Source: a candidate division KSB1 bacterium (GTDB lineage: Bacteria; Zhuqueibacterota; Zhuqueibacteria; Zhuqueibacterales; Zhuqueibacteraceae). Taken from it: a DNA stretch of 64,000 nt. Below are positions 36,310-44,352 of this stretch, piece after piece; position 1 is the stretch's first letter; each line of letters opens with the position of its first letter. The notes beneath the pieces are model-generated. The model had not been told where the DNA came from. It was given only the letters and a program-made list of their open reading frames with translations, and made no database searches. The stretch lies in NCBI GenBank assembly GCA_034506255.1, contig JAPDPX010000001.1:858566-922565 (forward strand), given 5' to 3'. The translations under genes and the position numbers were made by a program.

Positions 36310-37566
36310 ATGCATCGCGTCAAACATCTGCTGAAAAGTCTGCCCAAGACTTCCTTCCCCAAAAACAAGATCCGGGTGTTGCTGCTGGAAAACATTCACC
36401 CCGCGGCCCTGGCGCGTTTCGAGGCGGAAACCTACCAGATCGAATCCCTGCCCGGCTCGCTCGACGAAGAAACCCTGTGCCGCAAGATCGAGTCCGTGCA
36501 CCTGCTCGGCATTCGTTCCAAGACGCAGGTGAGCGCCAGGGTGCTGCAGCACGCACGGCGCTTGTGGGCGATCGGCTGTTTTTGCATCGGCACCAACCAG
36601 GTGGATCTGGTGCAGGCGCGGCGGCAGGGCGTGGCGGTTTTCAATGCGCCCTACAGCAACACCCGCAGTGTGGCAGAGCTGGTGATCGGCGAGATCATCA
36701 TGCTGCTGCGCCGCATCTTTCCCAAGAATCAGGCGGCGCACAATCAGGTTTGGGACAAAAGCAGCGCCGGCTGCTTCGAAGTGCGCGGCAAGACGCTGGG
36801 CATCATCGGCTACGGCCACATCGGCTCGCAGGTCTCCATCCTGGCGGAGGCGCTGGGCATGGAGGTGATTTACTATGACATCGCCGAACGGCTGCCGCTC
36901 GGCAACGCCAAGCCGGTGCCTTCCCTGGTCGATTTGCTGCACCGCGCCGATGTGGTGACGCTGCATGTGCCGGAGGATGAAACCACCATCAACATGATCA
37001 GCGCGGCGCAACTGCGGCTGATGAAGCCGGGCAGCTATCTGCTCAATCTCAGCCGCGGCCGCAATGTCAATCTCGCGGATCTGCGCCAGGCGCTGCTCGC
37101 GGGCCATTTGGCGGGCGCCGCCATCGATGTTTTTCCAAACGAACCGCAGTCCAATCAGGAAAAATTCGTCAGCGGGCTGCAGGGCCTGCCCAACGTCATT
37201 CTCACCCCGCACATCGGCGGCAGCACGCAGGAATCACAGGAGGACATCGGCAGGAAAACCAGCGAGAAGCTCGTCACCTACATGAACACCGGCGCCACCA
37301 TTGGCAGCGTCAATTTCCCCGAGGTGCAGTTGCCGGTGCAGGGCGAACGCCATCGCGTGCTGCACATCCACAAAAACGTGCCCGGCGTGATTTCGACGTT
37401 CAGCCAGGAATTTGCCCGCCTCGGCATCAACATCGAAAGCCAGATTCTCAAAACCGAGGAGGATATCGGCTATCTTGTCACCGATGTCGATCGCCTGGTG
37501 GACCGCCAGATCGTGGAAGATTTGAAAAAGATGGAAGTGACGATCAAGGTGAGAGTGTTGTATTAG
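36310..37566 (+). CDS. serA: D-3-phosphoglycerate dehydrogenase with C-terminal ACT domain
   Basis: 418 aa from the ATG at 36310 (CAGGAACACC upstream), close to the length of E. coli SerA. It performs the first step of serine synthesis. Visible landmarks are the N-terminal substrate domain (GIRSKTQVSARVL, IGCFCIGTNQVDL), the nucleotide fold GIIGYGHIGSQ at 164-174, the catalytic Arg in NLSRGRNVNL, and the His in TPHIGGSTQES. The last 75 residues form an ACT domain (HRVLHIHKNVPGVISTF ... INIESQILKTEEDIGYLVTDVD), the usual site for serine feedback. It lies 37 bp after the CaiB pseudogene. Confidence 0.95.
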   Translation: MHRVKHLLKSLPKTSFPKNKIRVLLLENIHPAALARFEAETYQIESLPGSLDEETLCRKIESVHLLGIRSKTQVSARVLQHARRLWAIGCFCIGTNQVDLVQARRQGVAVFNAPYSNTRSVAELVIGEIIMLLRRIFPKNQAAHNQVWDKSSAGCFEVRGKTLGIIGYGHIGSQVSILAEALGMEVIYYDIAERLPLGNAKPVPSLVDLLHRADVVTLHVPEDETTINMISAAQLRLMKPGSYLLNLSRGRNVNLADLRQALLAGHLAGAAIDVFPNEPQSNQEKFVSGLQGLPNVILTPHIGGSTQESQEDIGRKTSEKLVTYMNTGATIGSVNFPEVQLPVQGERHRVLHIHKNVPGVISTFSQEFARLGINIESQILKTEEDIGYLVTDVDRLVDRQIVEDLKKMEVTIKVRVLY

Positions 37567-37979
37567 GGCGTGGTTGCCTTGCTTTGCGACAGTGCTTCTT
37601 GAGAGACTGTCCGCGTGAATCTCGTGAAATCCCGGGCAACGTGCCGGGATTTGCAAGAGGCTCTTTCACAGGATGGCTGTGAGCACAGTCAGTCTCTGTC
37701 CGCAAACGTTTCAACCCCGGCTGCAGCCGGCTTTGCGCAACCACGAGGCTCCTGGAGCATCTGAGAAATTTGCGACGATGGTCAAACCGTTGCAGAAACG
37801 GGCAAGGCGGCGCAGAATCTTTGTCTGCAAGGCAGGCGGAAAGCCCGCGCCGCGAAATTTTCAGGGGAACAGGAAGGAACAAAATCCATGTCCCGTGAGT
37901 GTGGCGGAGGCCGTGCTTTTTCCAGCGGGCACCGCGCCCGCACTTTGCCCCTTTGATTGAACGCCTGACGCTCACCTGC
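37567..37979. other. Gene-free convergent region after serA
   Basis: 413 bp between serA and the convergent flavoprotein-fusion gene. It holds one hairpin (listed separately). The frames present are antisense-like and Arg/Pro-rich; no repeat of the two families in this window occurs here. Confidence 0.5.
37627..37653 (+). terminator. Possible hairpin terminator after serA
   Basis: AAATCCCGG and CCGGGATTT pair perfectly around an 8-nt loop, 60 bp after the stop. The T-run is only the TTT of the stem, so termination is plausible but not assured. Confidence 0.42.
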
Positions 37980-40337
37980 TCACGCCGTCCCCTGCCTGCG
38001 CGGGTAGGTGAGTTTCACCGGCAGCACGGGGGCATGGCCATTCTCCCCGCGAAAACTCAGCGTATCCATCGGACAGACGGTCACGCAGATGCCGCAGCCG
38101 ATGCAGGAGCTGGTGGCATTGTCCAACACCTGCTGCTTGAGCGCGTAGCTCATCACATCGATGCCGACCTGGCAGTTGCGCGAACATTCGTAGCAGCCGA
38201 TGCACTTGTCATTGGCGAGGATTTTGAAGCGGCTGAGCTTCAGCCGGCTGAACAGCGCGGATTGCAAGTGCATGAGCTTGGCCAGCGGGCACCAATAGCG
38301 GCACCAAATCTTGCCGCCGAGAAAGGGATAGAGCGTCACCGGCAAGATGCCGACCAGCCAGACATCGGCGTAGATGCGATAGAGACTGATGCCCAGTTCC
38401 GCAGTGCCACGCAGCGCGCTGTAAACATCCTTGAGCAGCATCAACACCGTGACCAGGGCCGCGAAAATGAGCACGGCCAGATTCATCCACTCCCAGTGGA
38501 TCGACGTCCTGCCCTTGGGCGCGAGATGACGCCAGCGGTCGCCGAACGTCTCCGCCAGCCCGCCGCAGCCGCAAATCCACGAGCAATAACGCTTGCCGTG
38601 AAACAGCACGAAGATCGGAATGATCACAAAAGTGAGCAGCACGCCCCACACCACCCAAACCTGATGCGGGTTGTAAAAAAAGGTATAGAAGAACAGCGGC
38701 CAGGCGTAGACCAGGCCATAGCTGCGCCAGGCCTGCCCGGCAAAGGCGGGATCGCCCGCCAGCCTCTCCCCCACCCACTGATACTTCACCGCCAGTTGAA
38801 AGAGAAACTCGGGAATCAGAAAAAAGAAGATCCACTGAAAGCTGAGCAGGCTGACATAGCGCCAGATTTGAAATTTGTCCTTGTGGTCGAGGCCCCAGCG
38901 TTTCAAAGCTTGCAGCCCAAAGAAGGTCATCAGCGCGGTATACAGCACGGTATACCAGAATGACCAGGGCCGGTTAAAAAAGGAGAGAAATTCGTAGCCC
39001 CAGTTTTGGAACGGCCAGAATTCCTCCCCCTTGCCGACTTTGGCGCCGTAGACGGTGTACCACACGAAAAAGGACAGACCCAGCCAGGCAAAACGATCAC
39101 CGCGCGCACCGAAAAAGATCAGGCTGCCGAGACTGAGTGCCCACAACAAGGCACCGCTCCATCCCGGCAGCGCGGACAAATTCACGCCCGGCACCTGCAC
39201 CTGGCCGCCCAGGCTGGCGCCGAAAACCGCCAGACCGAGAAAGCCGGCGAGGGTGAGCAGAACCGCGCGCGCCAGGCTGCCCTCCCATTCATTTTCCATC
39301 TTGAGGCCGAGCGATTTGAGAAACTGACGCGGCACCTCGGCGCCGATGAGCACAAAGGCATGATCAAAAGGAACCCGGCGCGTCTCGCGCCGGCCATCCT
39401 CTTCGATGATCAGTGTCGCCTCGTGTGCGCCAAATTCCTTCACCTGGGAATGCAGAATCGGCTCAATGCGACCCGCCGCAATCGCCTGCTCGAGCTGCCG
39501 CTCGTTGTCCTTGAAAATACGCTCGAACCGGCCGCGCCGATAGGAGAGATAGACTTTATTTTGCTCGCTGAGGGTGATCGCTGCCTCCACCGCGCTGTTG
39601 CCTCCGCCCACCACCAGGAGGTTTTCGTTCTGGTAATGCCGTGGCGAATAAAGACGGTGATAGACATGTTCCTGCTCCTCCCCCGGCACCTTGAGCCTGC
39701 GCGGATTGCCGCGCTGCCCGGTGGCGAGCACGACGCGCTTGCTGCGGTAAACAGCTTTGGCGGTCTTCACCCAGAAGATGCCGTCGCGCTTCTCCAAACC
39801 GGTCACACCCTCCTCGGTATGCACATTGAGCCGGTTGTGTGCGATGATTTCATGCCAGCGCCGGATCAAATCCTCCTTGGTCGCGCCGTCCAGCCAGAGC
39901 TTGCCCTTGGGAGGCTGGCTGTCCGGCTCGGCATAGACGTATTTGCCCTCCGGAAAATTCTCGATGGTGTTGGCAATCTTCTCCTTCTCCAGCAGGAGAT
40001 AGCGCATGCCGCGCTCCGCCGCCTGCAGGGCGGCATTCAGGCCGGCGGCACCCGCGCCGATGACGATCACATCATACAACCCGGGATCGCTGCCGCCGAT
40101 CGCCTGCGGCAACGCAGCAATGTGTTCGATCACCTCGTAGCCCTGCGCCATGGCGTATTTGATGACCGGGGCACCGGCCAGGTCACCAACAACATAAAGG
40201 CCGGCAATATTGCTCTCATGGTGCTTGTCAAGCAGTGGCCGCTCCTGCATGCCGCTGCCGGAATGCAGGATGTTGACCAGGGCTGCGCGCAGGCGTGCAG
40301 GCCAGTTGACCGCGGTTACCGCTTGCCAGGCTGACAT
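37980..40337 (-). CDS. Fusion: permuted TrxR-like flavoprotein + NapH-type membrane domain + two 4Fe-4S ferredoxin motifs
   Basis: 785 aa. Residues 46-66 (GLYVVGDLAGAPVIKYAMAQG) correspond to the C-terminal flavin motif of thioredoxin-reductase-like enzymes but lie before the FAD-binding Rossmann motif (VIGAGAAGLNAAL, about 92-104) and the NADPH motif (VVGGGNSAVEAA, about 243). Five or so transmembrane segments follow (about 350-680), with paired cysteines in CSWICGCGG and WCRYWCPLAK as in NapH/FixG/NosR proteins. Two ferredoxin motifs end the protein (CIGCYECSRNC near 709, CIGCGICVTVC near 744). It probably passes electrons between NAD(P)H or a thiol partner and a membrane or periplasmic acceptor. 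The direction and partner are unknown. Confidence 0.86.
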   Translation of the reverse strand: MSAWQAVTAVNWPARLRAALVNILHSGSGMQERPLLDKHHESNIAGLYVVGDLAGAPVIKYAMAQGYEVIEHIAALPQAIGGSDPGLYDVIVIGAGAAGLNAALQAAERGMRYLLLEKEKIANTIENFPEGKYVYAEPDSQPPKGKLWLDGATKEDLIRRWHEIIAHNRLNVHTEEGVTGLEKRDGIFWVKTAKAVYRSKRVVLATGQRGNPRRLKVPGEEQEHVYHRLYSPRHYQNENLLVVGGGNSAVEAAITLSEQNKVYLSYRRGRFERIFKDNERQLEQAIAAGRIEPILHSQVKEFGAHEATLIIEEDGRRETRRVPFDHAFVLIGAEVPRQFLKSLGLKMENEWEGSLARAVLLTLAGFLGLAVFGASLGGQVQVPGVNLSALPGWSGALLWALSLGSLIFFGARGDRFAWLGLSFFVWYTVYGAKVGKGEEFWPFQNWGYEFLSFFNRPWSFWYTVLYTALMTFFGLQALKRWGLDHKDKFQIWRYVSLLSFQWIFFFLIPEFLFQLAVKYQWVGERLAGDPAFAGQAWRSYGLVYAWPLFFYTFFYNPHQVWVVWGVLLTFVIIPIFVLFHGKRYCSWICGCGGLAETFGDRWRHLAPKGRTSIHWEWMNLAVLIFAALVTVLMLLKDVYSALRGTAELGISLYRIYADVWLVGILPVTLYPFLGGKIWCRYWCPLAKLMHLQSALFSRLKLSRFKILANDKCIGCYECSRNCQVGIDVMSYALKQQVLDNATSSCIGCGICVTVCPMDTLSFRGENGHAPVLPVKLTYPRRQGTA

Positions 40338-40779
40338 GTGCTCTCGACTTTGGATGACGGGTGAAGACTGCTTTGCTCTGGATCTTGCTCACACTGCCGC
40401 CCACTGGCGGACGCTTTTTAATAAACCATCGCCACCCCCGATCTATTCCCGTTTCGACAAGCGCTACCAACACGGGCAGCCGGGGCTGACAGCAGACCAA
40501 GGCCTGGAACAGATCCGCGGGTGTAGCGTCACTTTGACGGGACCCGCAGCAGCCGGCATGCCTGCTTGCTGTCCCGGCAAACACGCCAAACCAGTGACAT
40601 CATTGCATATTGATACGATGGCGAATGGTGTCCCGGTTTTTGCAGCGCTGCCATCGGCATGAAAAAACGCAGGCCTTCCTCCGGGCACAGCCGTGTGCAA
40701 CCGCACGGCACGATCAGAGGGCGCCTCTGAGAGAGGATGGTTCCTGTCAACCGCCCGGCAGGCGCATCGCGCCCTGTGC
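40338..40779. other. Gene-free stretch upstream of the flavoprotein fusion
   Basis: About 440 bp between the fusion gene start and the end of the recognisable DUF5362 remnant. A minus-strand frame continues from the remnant through it but loses all family resemblance. No repeat or hairpin of note. Confidence 0.45.
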
Positions 40780-41025
40780 ATGCCGGCATCCCGGCCAGAG
40801 ACATACCCGCCAAAAGCCTCCGCGGCCTCGCGCAACCGCACGCCGGCGAGGATGAGAGGAACACCGATGATTGCCGTGATGATGCCCAGACAGATCAAGG
40901 CACCATAAAAAAATGATGGTGAAGATGCCGACAAAACGCATGTCGCGCGTCATTTTGGCAACCAACGTTTGCATCTCTGGATTTGCTGCCGGCATGCCGC
41001 CGCCGACTTCCCTGATTTCACTCAT
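40780..41025 (-). pseudogene. DUF5362-like membrane protein, frameshifted and truncated
   Basis: From the ATG at 41025 the frame reads MSEIREVGGGMPAANPEMQTLVAKMTRDMRFVGIFTIIF. It then shifts at a run of seven A on the plus strand (about 40907-40914). With one base fewer it continues FYGALICLGIITAIIGVPLILAGVRLREAAEAFGGY, the usual two-helix hairpin of this family. After that the similarity stops and the expected tail, which often contains a long helix ending in FFFIQK, is absent. Small proteins of this family sit in the inner membrane; their function is not known. Confidence 0.7.
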
Positions 41026-41146
41026 GACAGCCCCCCATGCCCGAGACACTTTTTGTAGTGAAGCGACCCATCATGTCCTTCTCCCCCACGAAATCAGTGC
41101 CGACTTTGCGTGGCAGCTCTGTTTGCCGGGAGAGTTCTGTTTATCT

Positions 41147-41668
41147 CCTGAATTTTGCACCCAGGTTGCTCCCCTCCGCGAGGAACGCCGGTTTGATCGC
41201 AACGGCCAATCACCCAGGGGGTGAGGCAGAAAAAATTTTGCAGGCCACCGTGCGGTCAACTCCGGCAGGAGTTCTCTTTAACAAAACCGCGTCAGATCAT
41301 GAGAAATTGCCATGCCCGTATGGGCACCCATCAGCATGAAAAAATGAGCTTTCGTAGTCGTGCTTTCAGGCACCGACCCTGAAGGATTTACCTATAAAAA
41401 CGCAACTATAAACGGTTCACTCCGCTCGAGCTGTTTTCTGACGCTGCGTGGGAAAAGCCGTCTCGTAGGAGGAAACATGAATCGGCTTCGGCATCAATCA
41501 CAAACAATCCGCCCACGAAAGCAGAAATCCCACGGAAAAAGCCATTTCGTGGCCGTCCATTTTCGTGGGAGCGAAAGCGTGACGCCTTCGGCAAACGGGC
41601 GAATTTCGAAGTCAGGAACGCTCGACATTTCCTTCCGGGCAACCGCAAGCCCACATGCAAAATTCAGG
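41147..41668 (+). mobile_element. MITE-like element, longest copy with both terminal repeats
   Basis: 522 bp bounded by CCTGAATTTTGCA (41147-41159) and TGCAAAATTCAGG (41656-41668). Flanks are TATCT and TATTT, a near-match of the five bases expected from a target duplication. The interior contains GGCATAAAA-like and TTTTGCAGGCC blocks, the GCGTCAGATCATGAGAAATT block, palindromes and the CTTTCGTAGTCGTGC/CACGAAAGCAG stretches shared with the other copies. It has no coding capacity; the long plus-strand frame through it is a shadow. The remaining parts of the 41026-41864 gap hold nothing else recognisable. Confidence 0.8.
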
Positions 41669-41864
41669 TATTTGGTTTTTGTCTGCAAACGTGCGCCACC
41701 GGCGCCGAGCCGGGAGGTCCAAAACCGCCTGCTTCGGAAAAAATCCAGGGTGTTGAAACCCACGGCCAAACCGTCGCCGGAACAGTCGCAAAGTCAGTGC
41801 TTGGGATGGACACTTTTTGGCTTGTCGGTTTGTGAGGTGAAGCTTTACCGGCAGGCATTCCCCG

Positions 41865-42428
41865 CTAAAGTTGCAAACGGTCAAGATCGGATTGCACTGC
41901 CGGCTGCAGGCGGCTGCCACAAGCAGCGCATTTTTTCGCCGCGGGATGGTTGGGATGGCCGCAATGGCTGCACGGAAGCGGGACATGCGTCTTCGGCACT
42001 TTCACCAGTCCCGGTGGAATTTGCTGATCCCCTCGCGGCGTGCGGATCAATAGCAGAATGTATCCCGGCAGGTTCAGGCAGAACCCCAGCAGAAAATACG
42101 GCAAGGGTGGCCGGCCTCTGCCGAGCGCGTGGTAACTGCTCAAGCCGCCGAAGAGCAGGCCGCTCAACACATAAAACCCCAGCACCAGCCAGCCCCAGCT
42201 TATGTCGCGACCTGCCAGCTCGTGTGCCTGCATCTGATTGTTGTGAAACAGTGCCGTGCGTGGTTTGCCTGGTTGTCCCCTCGCGACCACGGCCTGGCGG
42301 GAGGAGTCTCCGGCCATTCCCTGCAGCGCTTGCACGGGCAGAGCAACATTGCCGGCAGCCGCGGTACTGAACACCAGGGCAGTCATGAGCAAGAGGGAAA
42401 AAGGGCGCCAAAGCCTGGTCATTCTCAT
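41865..42428 (-). CDS. Membrane protein with C-terminal zinc ribbon
   Basis: 187 aa from the ATG at 42428; a second ATG 6 bp later and more distant ones are possible, as none has a strong ribosome site. The start is a signal peptide or anchor (RPFSLLLMTALVFSTAAAG). Two transmembrane segments follow (GWLVLGFYVLSGLLFGGL and PYFLLGFCLNLPGYILLLI). The C-terminus carries a CxxC...CxxC zinc ribbon (CSHCGHPNHPAAKKCAACGS). The family is unknown to me. It lies next to tesA on the same strand, 10 bp upstream of the tesA stop side, though the order makes tesA the upstream gene. Confidence 0.7.
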   Translation of the reverse strand: MRMTRLWRPFSLLLMTALVFSTAAAGNVALPVQALQGMAGDSSRQAVVARGQPGKPRTALFHNNQMQAHELAGRDISWGWLVLGFYVLSGLLFGGLSSYHALGRGRPPLPYFLLGFCLNLPGYILLLIRTPRGDQQIPPGLVKVPKTHVPLPCSHCGHPNHPAAKKCAACGSRLQPAVQSDLDRLQL

Positions 42429-42678
42429 TCTCAAACGGAAGGTGTGACGTCCGCCCAGCCCTTCAGCCAGTCGAAAATGCGACGGCAAAATGAACATTTC
42501 CGCCGGCAAATGCAAGTGCAGAGAGCAGCGCCCGGCATGTGGCAGGAGCAACTCGGAGCGGTGTGTGGCCGGGGTGTCGCGATCCGCCGCTTCTCCACAG
42601 CGCTGCCCCGCCTCGGCATTCCGCCCGGTCTTGGGTGTTCGGCTTTGCTGTTTGAAGATGCGATGCAAGATGGCAGGA

Positions 42679-43353
42679 CTACCTCAGTCCGGTATTCAAA
42701 GACTGCAACACCGGCCGCAACACTTTCCAGACATTTTGCGCCACAATGCGGTGGCCGGCAGCCGTGGGGTGAATGCCATCCGGCAAATTCAACTCCGGCA
42801 CACCCCCCACGCCTTCGAGCAGAAACGGCACAAGTTGGGCACCGTTTTTTTTCGCCAACTCGGGAAACAAGGCGCGAAAGGTGCGGCTGTATTCCGCGCC
42901 CAGATTGGGCGGCACCAGCATGCCGGCGATCACGACTTTCACATCGGGGTTTTTCTGCCGCACGCGATCGATGATCGCCTGCAGATTCTGTTTGGTGAGC
43001 ATGAGCGGGATGCCGCGCAAGCCGTCGTTGGCGCCCAATTCGAGCAGCAGGACATCGACCCTGCGCTGCAACAGCCAGTCGATGCGCCGCAAGCCGCCGG
43101 AGGAAGTTTCGCCGCTCACCCCGGCATTTATCACTTTGAAATTCCAGCCCAGCGAATCGATCTTCTGTTGCAGCAGCGCCGGGAAGGCCAGTTCGGGATC
43201 GAGGCCGAAGCCGGCCGCCAGGCTGTTGCCGAGAACGAGAATTGTCCGGGGCGCGGCCGCGGTTTGAGCGGGCTGCATGGTTTGTCCCGCGGTTGTCATG
43301 AGCATGCCGGTGGCGAGAAAAAAAACGCCACCCACGTGAAATAGTTGGCGCAT
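42679..43353 (-). CDS. tesA: SGNH-fold esterase/lysophospholipase, TesA type
   Basis: 224 aa from the ATG at 43353 (CGGAGAAC upstream), with a signal peptide (MRQLFHVGGVFFLATGMLM), so the enzyme is periplasmic. The four SGNH blocks are ILVLGNSLAAGFGL (Ser), INAGVSGETSSGG (Gly), LLLELGANDGLRG (Asn), and LPDGIHPTAAGH (Asp, His). Block I has GNSL where E. coli TesA has GDSL; the catalytic Ser is kept. TesA enzymes hydrolyse acyl-CoA, lysophospholipids and aryl esters. It is divergent from the ybbA-ybbP pair, exactly as in E. coli. Confidence 0.92.
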   Translation of the reverse strand: MRQLFHVGGVFFLATGMLMTTAGQTMQPAQTAAAPRTILVLGNSLAAGFGLDPELAFPALLQQKIDSLGWNFKVINAGVSGETSSGGLRRIDWLLQRRVDVLLLELGANDGLRGIPLMLTKQNLQAIIDRVRQKNPDVKVVIAGMLVPPNLGAEYSRTFRALFPELAKKNGAQLVPFLLEGVGGVPELNLPDGIHPTAAGHRIVAQNVWKVLRPVLQSLNTGLR

Positions 43354-43608
43354 GTGTTCTCCGCTTTTGTACATTGCCGCCCGGCCTGCGCGCGATGACG
43401 GCGCGATCGGCCGCCGGCAAAAACTCCGGGCCACGGGGGCAACCGCTTGTGAAGCTGGGCCCGTCTGCAATCGCAAACCCTTGCCGGAAGGCTGCTGCAC
43501 CGGCCTGCTGGTGGCGGCAAAACCGCGGAAGCTGAAACAACGTCCGGCGTTTTGGGACCCCGGCTCGGCCGGGGCGGGAGCGTTCGGCGAGAGACAAGGA
43601 ATTGGTGC

Positions 43609-44352
43609 ATGTCAGAAATGATCATGATTTCGAATCCGGTGTTGGAGGTGAAAAATCTGAGCAAATCTTTCACCAGTGGCCAGCGCACGCTGACAGTGTT
43701 GCATCACGTTTCGTTCACGCTGGCGGCAGGGGCGACCTGCGCGATCGTCGGCCCCTCGGGCAGCGGCAAGACCACCCTGCTGGGGTTGTGTGCCGGCTTG
43801 GACCGTCCCAGCTCTGGCAGCGTGCGCTTGCACGGCATTGCGCTCGATGGTCTCGAGGAAGATGAGCGCGCGGCCGTGCGCCGCGACTATGTCGGCTTCG
43901 TGTTCCAAAGCTTCCGGCTGCTGCCCACCCTCACCGCGCTGGAGAACGTGATGGTGCCGCTCGAACTGCGCGGCGAAAAGAATGTGCGGCCGGCGGCCGC
44001 GGATTGGCTGGCGCGCGTGGGGCTGGCCGACCGCATGAATCACTACCCGGCGCAACTCTCTGGCGGCGAACAGCAGCGCGTGGCCCTGGCGCGCGCCTTC
44101 AGCAATCACCCGAAAATTTTGTTTGCCGACGAACCCACCGGCAACCTCGACGCCGACACCAGCGCGCGCGTCATTTCCCTGCTCTTCGACTTGAACCACG
44201 AGGCCGGCACCACACTGGTGTTGGTGACCCACAATCTCGAGCTGGCGCGCCGCACGCAGCGCATATTGCGCTTGCATGGGGGCGCGGTGATTTCCGACGA
44301 ACGCGCGGATGGCCAATATAAGGCAAGGGTGGGCGCACATGCAAGCGAGTAA
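43609..44352 (+). CDS. ybbA: ABC transporter ATP-binding protein, YbbA/LolD type
   Basis: 247 aa from the ATG at 43609 (AAGGAA about 8 nt upstream); ATGs 3 and 5 codons later are alternatives. Walker A is GPSGSGKTTLLG, the Q-loop FVFQSFRLLPTLTALENVMVPLEL, the signature LSGGEQQRVALARAF, Walker B ILFADEPTGNLD, and the switch His in VTHNLE. It is of the MacB/LolD/YbbA class. It overlaps ybbP by 14 bp and would power that permease. In E. coli the homologous pair stands next to tesA, as here; its substrate has not been settled. Confidence 0.93.
   Translation: MSEMIMISNPVLEVKNLSKSFTSGQRTLTVLHHVSFTLAAGATCAIVGPSGSGKTTLLGLCAGLDRPSSGSVRLHGIALDGLEEDERAAVRRDYVGFVFQSFRLLPTLTALENVMVPLELRGEKNVRPAAADWLARVGLADRMNHYPAQLSGGEQQRVALARAFSNHPKILFADEPTGNLDADTSARVISLLFDLNHEAGTTLVLVTHNLELARRTQRILRLHGGAVISDERADGQYKARVGAHASE

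Noticed and set aside
41360..42370. 336-codon plus-strand frame over the MITE-like element
   Set aside because: It crosses the element's terminal repeat and then runs antisense to the zinc-ribbon gene; composition is not protein-like.
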